From Dactylosporangium fulvum (GTDB lineage Bacteria > Actinomycetota > Actinomycetes > Mycobacteriales > Micromonosporaceae): a stretch of 64,000 nucleotides of DNA. Where the stretch lies: contig NZ_CP073720.1 of assembly GCF_025137375.1 (NCBI RefSeq), forward strand, positions 5,170,501 to 5,234,500. Direction: 5' to 3'. A program made the position numbers and the translations under genes. The notes under the pieces are model-generated. The model saw only the letters and a list, made by a program, of their open reading frames with translations. It was not told where the DNA came from and did no database searches. Shown in pieces: positions 43,328 to 52,313 of the stretch (the first letter of the stretch is position 1; every line of letters starts with the position of its first letter).

Positions 43328-43457
43328 GCAAGTTGTTGCTACGGTTCCGAGCCACCGGCAATCGATCGACACCCCTGCACGACCGCCGGGCACCCTCCAT
43401 CAACGCGGCACGCGGCCCTGCGGGTCGCGCGCTGCCTGCTGAACAGGAGTCCCTTCG

Positions 43458-44705
43458 ATGCGCATCCGTATCGCGGGTGTGTTCACCCTCGCCGCATTAG
43501 TCCTCGCCACCGCCGCCTGCGGCGGGGGCGACACGCCCGCCGCGTCCGAGTCGCAGAAGCCGGCCGGCGGCACCCTCACCATCTGGGCCGACGACCAGCG
43601 TGCCGCCGCCCTGAAGCCGTTCGCCGAGACGTTCGGCAAGACCAACGGCGTCACCGTCGAGGTCCAGGCGATCTCGAAGGACCAGCAGACCACCTTCGTC
43701 ACCGCCGCCCAGGCCGGCAAGGGCCCGGACATCGTCGTCGGCGCGCACGACTGGATCGGCAACCTCGTGCAGAACGGCACCATCGACCCGATCCAGCTCA
43801 CCGACGCGCAGAAGGCCGGCTTCGCCGACATCGCGCTCAAGGCCGTCACCTTCAACGGCCAGCTCTACGGCGTGCCCTACGCGATCGAGAACCCCGCGCT
43901 GATCCGCAACACCGACCTCGCCCCCACGGCCCCGGCCACGATCGAGGACCTCGTCGCCGCCGGCAAGGCGCTGAAGGACGCCGGCAAGGTCGGCAACATC
44001 CTGTCGGTGCAGGTCGGCCAGACCGGCGACGTCTACCACATCTACCCGCTGTTCAGCAGCGCCGGAGGGTACCTCTTCGGCACCAAGCCCAACGGTGACT
44101 ACGACCCGTCCGACGTCGGTCTGGACAAGCCCGGTTCGGTCGAGGCGTTCAAGAAGATCGCCGCACTGGGCGAGAAGGGCTCCGGCGCGCTGACCCGCTC
44201 GATCAACGGCGACAACGCCATCCCGACCTTCACCAGCGGGAAGGCCCCGTTCCTGATCTCCGGCCCGTGGGCAATCCCGGACATCAAGAAGGCCGGCATC
44301 AAGTACGAGATCACCCCGATCCCGGCGTTCGCCGGAGGCAAGCCGGCCCAGCCGTTCGTCGGCGTGCAGGCGTTCTACGTGGCCAGCAAGGGCAAGAGCA
44401 AGGCCCTCGCCAACGAGTTCATCACCAACTACCTGACCAAGGCGGACCTGCAGGTGGCGCTGTACAAGGCCAACCCGCGCCCGCCGGCCCTCAACGTCGC
44501 CATGGACCAGGTCAAGGGCTCCGACCCCGACCTCGAGAAGTGGCTCGCCGCCGGCAAGAACGGCGCGACGCTGCCCGCCATCCCGGCCATGGCGGCGGTG
44601 TGGGACCCGTTCGGCAAGGCCGAGGCGGCCATCATCGGCGGCGCCGACCCCCAGCCGGCGCTGACCTCCGCAGCCAAGACCATCACCGACGCGGTCAACA
44701 AGTAG
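43458..44705 (+). CDS. malE: Maltose/maltodextrin-binding lipoprotein
   Basis: A 415-residue solute-binding lipoprotein: signal peptide with acylated Cys21 (LAALVLATAACGGG), then the family 1 binding-protein fold (GGTLTIWADDQRAAALKPFA, GPDIVVGAHDWIGNLVQNG, NGQLYGVPYAIENPALIRN, PFLISGPWAIPDIKKAGIKY). It delivers maltodextrins to MalF/MalG. The LacI-type operator region lies upstream. It is the first gene of malE-malF-malG-amylase. Confidence 0.93.
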   Translation: MRIRIAGVFTLAALVLATAACGGGDTPAASESQKPAGGTLTIWADDQRAAALKPFAETFGKTNGVTVEVQAISKDQQTTFVTAAQAGKGPDIVVGAHDWIGNLVQNGTIDPIQLTDAQKAGFADIALKAVTFNGQLYGVPYAIENPALIRNTDLAPTAPATIEDLVAAGKALKDAGKVGNILSVQVGQTGDVYHIYPLFSSAGGYLFGTKPNGDYDPSDVGLDKPGSVEAFKKIAALGEKGSGALTRSINGDNAIPTFTSGKAPFLISGPWAIPDIKKAGIKYEITPIPAFAGGKPAQPFVGVQAFYVASKGKSKALANEFITNYLTKADLQVALYKANPRPPALNVAMDQVKGSDPDLEKWLAAGKNGATLPAIPAMAAVWDPFGKAEAAIIGGADPQPALTSAAKTITDAVNK

Positions 44706-44710
44706 TCCCG

Positions 44711-46234
44711 ATGCCGAACACGCACCCCCGGGGCACCCTGGTGAAGATCGTGGTGCTCGGGCTCGCCCTCGCATTGGCGGTCTACGCCGCGTTCCCGCTC
44801 GTCGACGCACACGCCTGGGGATGGCTCGCCGTCCTGGTCGTGGTCACCGGGCTGATCTTCGCCGTGTACCTCACGCCGGTCTCGATCCCGGCGAAGTACC
44901 TCGTCCCGGGGGTGCTGTTCCTCCTGGCGTTCCAGGTCGTCCCCGTGCTCTACACGGCCACCACGGCGTTCTCGAACTACGGCGACGGCCACCGCGGCAG
45001 CAAGCAGGACGCGATCGTCGCCGTCCAGAGCGCGTCCGTGCAGCAGGTGCCCGGCTCCCCGGAGTACACGCTGAGCGTCGCGGACGCCGAGGGCAGCCTC
45101 GTCTTCCTGCTCGTCGACGGTGACGGCACACCGTCCGCGGGCACCCGGGACGGGCTTCGCCCGCTCGACCCGGGCCGGGTCACCGTCACCGACGGGCGCA
45201 TCACCGCCGCCGACGGGTACACGCTGCTCAACCTCGCCGAGGCGAGCCTGCGCAACGACGAGATCCTCGCCTTCACCGTGCCCACCGCCGACGGCGCCGT
45301 CCGGGCGTCCGGCCTCACCCGCGCCTACGACGGCCGGGCCACCCGCTTCTACGACAAGGCCTGCGACTGCGTCACCGACCGCGGCACCGGCAGGCGCTGG
45401 GTCGCCGATCCGGACAGCGGCAGCTTCGTCGCCGCCGACGGCGAACGCCTCGCGCAGGGCTGGAAGGTCGACGTAGGCCTGACCAACTTCACCCGCGTCC
45501 TGACCGACACGCGCATCTCCGGGCCGTTCCTGTCCACCCTCGCGTGGAACCTCGGCTTCGCCGTCGGCTCGGTCCTCGTCACGTTCGCGCTCGGCCTCGG
45601 CTGCGCCCTGGCCCTCAACGCCGACCGGCTGCGCGGGCGCACCGTGTACCGGATCCTGCTCGTGCTGCCCTACGCCATGCCGGCGTTCGCCATGCTGCTC
45701 GTCTGGCGGGACCTGTTCAACCAGGACTTCGGCCTGATCAACCGGGTCTTCGGGCTGCACGTCGACTGGTTCGGCGAACCGTGGACCGCCCGGCTCGCGG
45801 TCATCCTCGTGCAGCTGTGGCTGGGCTACCCGTACATGTTCCTCGTCGCCACCGGCGCGCTGCAGGCCATCCCGAAGGAGATGGGCGAGGCCGCCTCGGT
45901 CGACGGCGCGACCGCCGGCCAGCGGTTCCGCCGGATCACGCTGCCGCTGCTGCTGGTGGCGCTGTCGCCGCTGCTCATCTCGTCGTTCGCGTTCAACTTC
46001 AACAACTTCAACGCGATCTACCTGACCACCGAGGGCGGCCCGTTCCCGCCCGGCAACTCCAGCGTCGGCGCCACCGACCTGCTCATCACCTACACGTACC
46101 GGCTCGCGTTCGGCACCTCCGGCGCCCAGTTCGGCTTCGCCGCGGCGATCTCGGTCTACATCTTCGCGATCGTCGCGATCATCTCGGTCGTCGGCTTCCG
46201 CCGCAGCCGCCGCCAGGAGGAGGTCTACGCATGA
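44711..46234 (+). CDS. malF: Maltose ABC permease MalF with extracellular P2-like loop
   Basis: A 507-residue permease. Three N-terminal helices end near residue 85 (YLVPGVLFLLAFQVVPVLYT). A hydrophilic domain of about 150 residues (about 90-245) follows, corresponding to the P2 loop of E. coli MalF that contacts the binding protein. Five further helices carry the EAA motif for the ATPase (EMGEAASVDGATAGQRFRRI). Many actinobacterial sugar permeases lack this loop. It starts 5 bases after malE and overlaps malG by ATGA. Confidence 0.93.
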   Translation: MPNTHPRGTLVKIVVLGLALALAVYAAFPLVDAHAWGWLAVLVVVTGLIFAVYLTPVSIPAKYLVPGVLFLLAFQVVPVLYTATTAFSNYGDGHRGSKQDAIVAVQSASVQQVPGSPEYTLSVADAEGSLVFLLVDGDGTPSAGTRDGLRPLDPGRVTVTDGRITAADGYTLLNLAEASLRNDEILAFTVPTADGAVRASGLTRAYDGRATRFYDKACDCVTDRGTGRRWVADPDSGSFVAADGERLAQGWKVDVGLTNFTRVLTDTRISGPFLSTLAWNLGFAVGSVLVTFALGLGCALALNADRLRGRTVYRILLVLPYAMPAFAMLLVWRDLFNQDFGLINRVFGLHVDWFGEPWTARLAVILVQLWLGYPYMFLVATGALQAIPKEMGEAASVDGATAGQRFRRITLPLLLVALSPLLISSFAFNFNNFNAIYLTTEGGPFPPGNSSVGATDLLITYTYRLAFGTSGAQFGFAAAISVYIFAIVAIISVVGFRRSRRQEEVYA

Positions 46235-47076
46235 CGCTCTGGCTCCGCCACACCGGCTGGCGACACCTCGTCGGCATACTCGCCGTGGCGTTCTCACTGT
46301 TCCCGATCGTCTTCGTCGTGTCCGCCGCGGTCAACCCGCTCGGCTCGCTCAGCTCCACGTCGCTGCTGCCGACCGGCGCGAGCCTCGGCAACTTCGCCGA
46401 CCTGTTCGGCAAGACCGCGTTCGCCCGCTGGTACCTCAACTCGATCCTCATCGCCGGCACCGCCGCCGCGGCCAGCGTCTTCCTGTCGCTCATGGCCGCC
46501 TACGCGTTCTCCCGCATGCGGTTCCGCGGGCGCCGCGTCGGCCTGATGGCGCTGCTGCTCATCCAGATGTTCCCGCAGTTCCTCGCCGTCGTCACGATCT
46601 ACCTCATCTTCACCGAGGTCGGCGACTTCTACCCGGCGTTCGGCCTGGACAGCCCGTGGGGTCTCATGCTGCTGTACCTCGGCGGCGCCCTGGGCGTGAA
46701 CACCTGGCTCATGAAGGGCTTCCTCGACACCGTCCCCCGCGAGCTCGACGAGTCGGCGGTCATGGACGGCGCCACCCACGCACAGGTCTTCTTCCGGGTC
46801 ACGCTGCCGCTGGTCGCCCCGATCCTCGCGGTCACCGCCCTGCTCGGCTTCATCAGCACCATCAACGAGGTGTTGCTGGCCAACGTGTTCCTGCGCAGCG
46901 ACGGCTCGAAGACCCTCGCCGTCGGCCTCTACGGGCTCATCGCCGGGCAACGCAACGCGAACTTCGGCATGTTCTGCGCCGGGTCGCTCCTCACGGCGAT
47001 CCCGACCGTCCTGGTGTTCCAGACACTGCAGCGGTACATCGTGTCGGGCCTGACGGCAGGGGCGGTGAAAGGATGA
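46231..47076 (+). CDS. malG: Maltose ABC permease MalG
   Basis: A 281-residue six-helix permease with EAA motif (ELDESAVMDGATHAQVFFRV) and the C-terminal segment that reaches into the transporter in E. coli MalG (RYIVSGLTAGAVKG). It pairs with MalF. No ATP-binding subunit is encoded in the locus, so a shared MsiK-type ATPase elsewhere presumably powers uptake, as in other actinomycetes. Its stop overlaps the amylase start. Confidence 0.94.
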   Translation: MTLWLRHTGWRHLVGILAVAFSLFPIVFVVSAAVNPLGSLSSTSLLPTGASLGNFADLFGKTAFARWYLNSILIAGTAAAASVFLSLMAAYAFSRMRFRGRRVGLMALLLIQMFPQFLAVVTIYLIFTEVGDFYPAFGLDSPWGLMLLYLGGALGVNTWLMKGFLDTVPRELDESAVMDGATHAQVFFRVTLPLVAPILAVTALLGFISTINEVLLANVFLRSDGSKTLAVGLYGLIAGQRNANFGMFCAGSLLTAIPTVLVFQTLQRYIVSGLTAGAVKG

Positions 47077-48770
47077 TCCACCACGACGGCTCCGCGCTGT
47101 ACGTGCCCGACCAGAACCCCCGCCTCGGGTCCACAGTGGACTTATGGCTGCGGACCGCGCCGGGCACCACGTCCGTCCACGTCCGCTCCGTCGAGGACGG
47201 CGAGCCCCGCTTCACCGAAGCCGTACCGTCGCCCCGCGGCAACGAGATCTGGTGGCGCGCGGCGGTCCACGTGCGCAACCCCGTCACCCGCTACCGGTTC
47301 CTCGTCGACGGCGACTGGTACACCGCCACCGGCCGCGCCGGCCACGACGTGCCCGACGCCACCGACTTCCGCCTCGTCACCCACCCGGCACCGCCGCCGT
47401 GGACCCGCGAGGCCATCGTCTACCAGATCTTCCCCGACCGCTTCGACCGCGCCGGCTCGGCACCGGCCCCCGACTGGGCCGAGCCCGCGGACTGGCACGA
47501 GCCGGTCCGCCACTCGTCCACCCAGTGGTACGGCGGTGATCTCGACGGCGTCACCCGCCACCTCGACCACATCCAGGACCTGGGCGCCGACACCGTCTAC
47601 CTCACCCCGTTCTTCCCGGCCCGCTCCAACCACCGGTACGACGCCGCGAGCTTCGACCACGTCGACCCGCTCCTCGGCGGCGACCGGGCGCTGCGCCGCC
47701 TCGCCGACGCCCTGCACACCCGCGGCATGCGCCTCATCGGCGACCTCACCACCAACCACACCGGCGACACCCACCCGTGGTTCGCCGGTCCGCTCGCCGA
47801 ACCCGACCTGTACTACACCACCCCGGACGGCGGCTTCGAGACCTGGATGGGCGTCCCGTCACTGCCGAAGCTCAACTGGGGCTCGCCGCGGCTGCGCGAG
47901 CGTCTCGTCACCGCCCCGGACTCGGTGGTCAAACGCTGGCTGCGGTACCTCGACGGCTGGCGGATCGACGTCGCCAACATGACCGGCCGGCGCGGCGCCG
48001 ACGACCTCACCCACACCGTGTCCCGCCTGCTCGCCCGCGAGATCCGCGCCGTGCGCCCGGACGCCCTCCTCCTCGCGGAGCACGCCCACGGCGCCGGCGG
48101 CGATCTCGACGTCGACGGCTGGCAGGGCACCATGAACTACGCCGGCTTCCTCCGCCCGCTCTGGACGTGGCTGCACGGCCCGTCGTTCGACCCGCCGGAC
48201 TTCATCGGTGTCCCCGGCGGCATCCCCCGCCGCGACGGCACCGCCGTGGTCCGGACCATGCGCGCGGTCATGGCCACCATGTCGTGGCGCTCCTGGACCC
48301 ACTCGTGGAACCTGCTCGGCAGCCACGACACCGCCCGTATCCACACCGTGACCGGTGACCCGGCCCGCAGTGAGGTCGCCATGGGCCTGCTCGCCACCCT
48401 GCCCGGCGTGCCGATGCTCTTCGCCGGTGACGAGTTCGGCCTGCACGGCACGAACGGCGAGCTGTCCCGGACCCCCGTGCCGTGGGGCGCTTCGCCGCTG
48501 CGGTGGTACGGCGACCTGCTGGCCCTGCGCCGCAAGCACGCGGCGCTGCGCAACGGCGGCCTGCGGTTCGCGCACGTGGACGCCGACCGGATCGTGTTCT
48601 GGCGGGAGACGGCGGACGACCGCATGCTGGTCCTGGCCGCGCGGGCCCCTGGCGCCCCGGTGCCGCTGCCCCTCCCGGCCGACGCGACGAACCTCTACGG
48701 CGGCGCCTCGGTGCCGGACGCCCTGCGCGGCGACGGCCCGACGTTCCAGGTCTGGTCCGTCCCGGCCTAG
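47073..48770 (+). CDS. GH13 neopullulanase/maltogenic-amylase-like enzyme
   Basis: A 565-residue GH13 enzyme with an N-terminal CBM34-like beta domain (about 1-100: TVDLWLRTAPGTTSVHVRSV) typical of neopullulanase and cyclodextrinase. The barrel has GDLTTNHTG (region I), DGWRIDVANM with nucleophile D299, LLLAEHAHG with acid E336 and LLGSHDTARI with D419. There is no signal peptide, so it trims imported maltodextrins or cyclodextrins inside the cell. It overlaps malG by ATGA, making it part of the import operon. Confidence 0.92.
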   Translation: MIHHDGSALYVPDQNPRLGSTVDLWLRTAPGTTSVHVRSVEDGEPRFTEAVPSPRGNEIWWRAAVHVRNPVTRYRFLVDGDWYTATGRAGHDVPDATDFRLVTHPAPPPWTREAIVYQIFPDRFDRAGSAPAPDWAEPADWHEPVRHSSTQWYGGDLDGVTRHLDHIQDLGADTVYLTPFFPARSNHRYDAASFDHVDPLLGGDRALRRLADALHTRGMRLIGDLTTNHTGDTHPWFAGPLAEPDLYYTTPDGGFETWMGVPSLPKLNWGSPRLRERLVTAPDSVVKRWLRYLDGWRIDVANMTGRRGADDLTHTVSRLLAREIRAVRPDALLLAEHAHGAGGDLDVDGWQGTMNYAGFLRPLWTWLHGPSFDPPDFIGVPGGIPRRDGTAVVRTMRAVMATMSWRSWTHSWNLLGSHDTARIHTVTGDPARSEVAMGLLATLPGVPMLFAGDEFGLHGTNGELSRTPVPWGASPLRWYGDLLALRRKHAALRNGGLRFAHVDADRIVFWRETADDRMLVLAARAPGAPVPLPLPADATNLYGGASVPDALRGDGPTFQVWSVPA

Positions 48771-48796
48771 CGAAGGACCTGGTATGGCGCGTGCCG

Positions 48797-48825
48797 GCCC
48801 CGCCGGGCGACCGTCCCGGCGGGGC
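48797..48825. terminator. GC hairpin at end of maltose operon
   Basis: Perfect 11-bp stem GCCCCGCCGGG / CCCGGCGGGGC with a 7-nt loop, between the amylase gene and the convergent DHA2 exporter. Confidence 0.8.
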
Positions 48826-48842
48826 TGCGCGGCAGCCTGCGC

Positions 48843-50291
48843 TCACCGCACCGCGAGTTCCGGCTCCTGCGGCGTCGTCGGCAGGGTCGCCGTCCGGAGG
48901 GTGCGGCGGGCCGACGGGATCAGCAGGGCCACGGCCACCGCGACGGCGGCCGTCGCGGCCAGCACCGCGAAGGCCGTCGTGTAACCGGACTCCTGCGGGA
49001 GGCCGTCGGGGCGCAGGTGGCCCGTCACGACCGTGCTCACCACCGCGGTGCCGATGGCGGCGCCGATGGTGCGGAGGTTGGCGTTCATGCCGCTGGCCAC
49101 GCCGGTCTGCTCGACCGGGACGCTGTGCACGATGAGGCTGGTCATCGCCGCGTACGCGAGACCGACGCCCGCGCCGAGCACTCCCGCCGCGACGGCGACC
49201 TGCCACGGGTGGTCGTGCTCGAAGGCCAGCAGCGCGCAGGCGACGGTCGCCAGGACCGAGCCCCAGAGCACCTGGGCGCGGCTGCTCAGCCAGCGGGCGG
49301 CGGGGCCGCTGAGCACGCCGGCGACCGCCATCGTGACGAGCAGGGGCAGCATCAGCAGGCCGGCCTCGCTGACGGAGGCCCCGAAGCCGTAGCCGGTGCC
49401 GGCCGGCACCTGCATGAACTGCGGCAAGAACGCGAACACGGCGAACATGCTCGCGCCGAACAGCAGCGCGACGAGGTTCGTGGTCCAGACCGCGCCGAGG
49501 CGCATCATCCGCATGTCGATGAGCGGGCCGCGTTCGGCGCCGTCGGAGCGGACCTCGACCAGCACCCAGGCGGCGAGGAGCACCACGGCCGCGGCCAGCA
49601 GCCCGACGACCGCCGGCGACGTCCAGCCCCACGAGTTCGCCTTGCTCAGCGGCAGCAGCAGTGCCACCAGCCAGCCGGACAGCAGCGCCGCCGCGAGCCA
49701 GTTGACCCGCCCGGCGGTGCGCACCGGCGACTGCGGGACATACCGGTAGGTGAGGACGGCGGTCACGAGGACGACACCGAACGGGATCCAGAACAGCCAG
49801 CGCCAGTCCAGCGCGGCGACGACCGGGCCGGCCAGGACGACGCCGGTCCCGCCGCCGACCGCGATGACGGCGGACATGGCGCCCACGGCGGACACCATGC
49901 GGGCGGCCGGGAACTCGTCGCGGATGATGCCGAAGGACAGCGGGAAGACGGCGCCGCCGAGGCCCTGGATCACCCGGGCCGCGATGAGCACCCCGACGTT
50001 CGGGGCGAGGGCCGCGACCAGGCAGCCCAGGGCGATCGCGGCGAGCGCGACGAGCAGGGTGCGCTCCTTGCCGATCATGTCGCCGATCCGGCCCATGAGC
50101 GGCGTGGCGACGGCCGCGGCGAGCAGCCAGGCGGTGAGCACCCAGGTGACGGTGCTCGCACTGGTGTGCAGGTCCTCCCGGATAACCGGGAGGACCGGGC
50201 TGACGAGGGACTGCAGCATCGAGAACGCCCCCGCCGAGGCCGCCAGGACGCCGAAGGTGAGCCGGTGCGAGGTCCGGGTAACTTGAGGCAC
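48843..50291 (-). CDS. DHA2-type multidrug exporter (MFS)
   Basis: A 482-residue, about 14-helix proton-driven exporter. Motif A occurs as PLMGRIGDMIGKERTLLVAL, motif C-like GxxGGxxGPxxGG as GGGTGVVLAGPVVAAL and motif B as LIAARVIQGLGGAVFPLSF, all hallmarks of the EmrB/QacA group. Substrates are usually drugs or dyes. A perfect palindrome overlies its promoter, so a TetR- or MarR-type repressor encoded elsewhere probably controls it. The start is a GTG behind GTGGAGG. Confidence 0.9.
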   Translation of the reverse strand: MPQVTRTSHRLTFGVLAASAGAFSMLQSLVSPVLPVIREDLHTSASTVTWVLTAWLLAAAVATPLMGRIGDMIGKERTLLVALAAIALGCLVAALAPNVGVLIAARVIQGLGGAVFPLSFGIIRDEFPAARMVSAVGAMSAVIAVGGGTGVVLAGPVVAALDWRWLFWIPFGVVLVTAVLTYRYVPQSPVRTAGRVNWLAAALLSGWLVALLLPLSKANSWGWTSPAVVGLLAAAVVLLAAWVLVEVRSDGAERGPLIDMRMMRLGAVWTTNLVALLFGASMFAVFAFLPQFMQVPAGTGYGFGASVSEAGLLMLPLLVTMAVAGVLSGPAARWLSSRAQVLWGSVLATVACALLAFEHDHPWQVAVAAGVLGAGVGLAYAAMTSLIVHSVPVEQTGVASGMNANLRTIGAAIGTAVVSTVVTGHLRPDGLPQESGYTTAFAVLAATAAVAVAVALLIPSARRTLRTATLPTTPQEPELAVR

Positions 50292-50297
50292 GCCTCC

Positions 50298-50327
50298 ACC
50301 CTACCGGAGGTATGCCTCCGGTAGGGT
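50298..50327. promoter_or_regulatory. Perfect palindromic operator before the exporter
   Basis: ACCCTACCGGAGG, loop TATG, CCTCCGGTAGGGT: perfect 13-bp arms starting 7 bases upstream of the exporter start codon. It has the length and symmetry of a TetR-family operator. As RNA it would also form a hairpin ending just before the ribosome site. Confidence 0.65.
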
Positions 50328-50549
50328 GCGAAAAGTGTGGGCTGTGCCGCAATCCGGGGGAATTCCGCCGGGGCCTGCGGGTCGCCGAGCGTGACGCCGT
50401 GCCGTCGCACCGTAGGACCGCGAGGTGGGGCATCGGACGGTGGGACAGGTGCCGATGAGCCGTCCGGCCAGATGCTGCGTCGAAAGGTGTTCGAGGGGAT
50501 CTTCGCGTGTCACGCTGCGGCGGGAACCGCGACCAGCGTGGAGGCAGGT

Positions 50550-50924
50550 TTGAGCAGCAACCTTGACGTCGCCCTGAAGAACGCGATGAGCATCGACGGC
50601 GCGCTCGCCGTCGCGCTCGTCGACTACACCAGCGGCATGACCCTCGGCACCCTCGGTGGCGGGCCCGACTTCGACATCACCGTCGCGGCGGCCGGCAACA
50701 CCGACGTCGTCCGGGCCAAGTTCCGCACCATCGAGATGCTCGGCCTGCCCGACCGCATCGAGGACATCCTCATCACGCTCGACAACCAGTACCACCTCAT
50801 CCGCCCGCTGGGCTCCCGCAACGGGCAGGGCCTGTTCCTGTACCTGGCCCTGGCCAAGGCCCGGGCGAACCTCGCGCTCGCCCGGCACCAGCTCCGAAGC
50901 ATCGAAACGAGCCTCGAGCTGTGA
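50550..50924 (+). CDS. Roadblock/LC7-like protein 1
   Basis: A 124-residue small alpha/beta protein of the roadblock/LC7 type (SNLDVALKNAMSIDGALAVA, LVDYTSGMTLGTLG, FRTIEMLGLPDRIEDILITL). The TTG start at 50550 is chosen because GGAGGCAGGT precedes it; longer in-frame starts lack such a site. Actinomycete roadblock proteins form complexes with small GTPases in conservon operons, but no GTPase or sensor kinase lies beside this pair. It overlaps protein 2 by GTGA. Confidence 0.7.
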   Translation: MSSNLDVALKNAMSIDGALAVALVDYTSGMTLGTLGGGPDFDITVAAAGNTDVVRAKFRTIEMLGLPDRIEDILITLDNQYHLIRPLGSRNGQGLFLYLALAKARANLALARHQLRSIETSLEL

Positions 50925-51385
50925 TCGACGGACTGCCGCGGCGCGAGGGCGGGCCGACCGGTGCGGGCGCGGCGCCGCACGCCGCGGGCCCGTTCGGGTC
51001 GCGGCAAGACCCGCACGGCGCCGCTCTCGCCGCGGTCCGCGCGCAACTCACCGACCTGCGCCTGCGCGTCCCGGGTGTGCGCGGCAGCGTCCTGGCCGGC
51101 GTCGACGGCCTGCTCATCACCCACGACCTGGCCACCGGCGGCGAGCCGCACGACCTGGCCGCGCTGGCGGCGACGACGTTCGGGCTGGGCCGCCAGTCGG
51201 CGCTGGTCCTGGGCCAGAGCCCGTTCCGCGATGCCACCATGCGCAGCCAGGGCGGCTACTTCACGGTGTACGCCGTCGACACCGACCGGCTGATGGCGGT
51301 GCTCGGCGACGACGGGCTCAACGTGGCCCGCCTGCACCTCGAGGCCCGGCCGACCGCCCAGCACCTGGCCGACCTGCTGGCGTGA
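50921..51385 (+). CDS. Roadblock/LC7-like protein 2
   Basis: A 154-residue roadblock/LC7 protein with a disordered N-terminal 30 residues, then VRAQLTDLRLRVPGVRGSVL, AGVDGLLITHDL and a C-terminal GDDGLNVARLHLEARPTAQH. It is translationally coupled to the preceding paralogue, suggesting they form a heterodimer. The canonical conservon partners (sensor kinase, DUF742, GTPase) are missing. Confidence 0.78.
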   Translation: MIDGLPRREGGPTGAGAAPHAAGPFGSRQDPHGAALAAVRAQLTDLRLRVPGVRGSVLAGVDGLLITHDLATGGEPHDLAALAATTFGLGRQSALVLGQSPFRDATMRSQGGYFTVYAVDTDRLMAVLGDDGLNVARLHLEARPTAQHLADLLA

Positions 51386-51451
51386 GGCGAGACGGCCACC
51401 GGATCCGGATTGGCCGCACCGCACGCCCCGCGCCGGGTGCATGATGCCGGG

Positions 51452-52141
51452 GTGATCGAGTTCGACGAGCTGTCCACGCCACTGATCGCCGACGCCTGCG
51501 TGCGTCACGGGGTGTCGTTGCGGGTCGCGCCGCCGGGCGTCGCGCCCGTCGTGCGCGGGCACCGGCTCGCCGGCCGGGTCCTGCCCGCGCGGCACTACGG
51601 CAGCGTCGACGTCTTCCTCGAGGCGTACGGCGGCGCCGAGCCCGGCGACGTCCTCGTCGTCGACAACGGCGGCCGGACCGACGAGGCGTGCATCGGCGAC
51701 CTGACCGTCCTCGAGGCGGCCGCCGCCGGCGTCGCCGGGCTCGTCGTGTGGGGCCTGCACCGGGACACCCCCGAGTTGGCCGGGATCGGCGTGCCGGTGT
51801 TCAGCTACGGCAGCAACCCGGCCGGCCCGGTGCGGGTCGACGATCGCGAGCCGGAGGCGCTGACCTCCGCGCGGTTCGGCCCGCACCGGGTCGGCGCCGG
51901 CGACCTGGTGTTCGCCGACGACGACGGGGTGCTGTTCGTCGCGGCTTCGCACGCGGCGGCGGTACTGGCCACCGCGCGCGCCATCCGCCGCACCGAACGC
52001 GAGCAGGCCGAGCGGATCCTGGCCGGGCGGACCCTGCGCGAGCAGACCGCCTTCGCCGACTACCTGGCCCGCCGGGCCACCGACCCGGCGTACACCTTCC
52101 GCAACCACCTGCGCCGGATCGGCGGCGCGATCGAGGAGTAG
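51452..52141 (+). CDS. RraA-like / HMG-aldolase-type protein
   Basis: A 229-residue protein of the RraA/4-hydroxy-4-methyl-2-oxoglutarate aldolase fold: STPLIADACVRHGV, GDVLVVDNGGRTDEACIGDL, GVAGLVVWGLHRDTPEL, GAGDLVFADDDGVLFV. The G-D-V and H-R-D positions that hold the metal and substrate in the aldolases are kept, so an oxaloacetate/HMG-type lyase is more likely than an RNase E inhibitor. A GTG start; the gene is monocistronic. Confidence 0.8.
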   Translation: MIEFDELSTPLIADACVRHGVSLRVAPPGVAPVVRGHRLAGRVLPARHYGSVDVFLEAYGGAEPGDVLVVDNGGRTDEACIGDLTVLEAAAAGVAGLVVWGLHRDTPELAGIGVPVFSYGSNPAGPVRVDDREPEALTSARFGPHRVGAGDLVFADDDGVLFVAASHAAAVLATARAIRRTEREQAERILAGRTLREQTAFADYLARRATDPAYTFRNHLRRIGGAIEE

Positions 52142-52313
52142 CGAGGGGATCGGGCCGCGACGCGCGCCAGGCGAACCGTGGGGGACGGCAAAGGGTTCGC
52201 GACCGTTGACGGTTATATCCGTCGATGTGATGGTGCCATCACACATCGACGGGCGGCGAAGTGCTCCTACCGGCGCACGCCGCCCCGCGCGTACCCCGGA
52301 GAAGGGATCCCCC

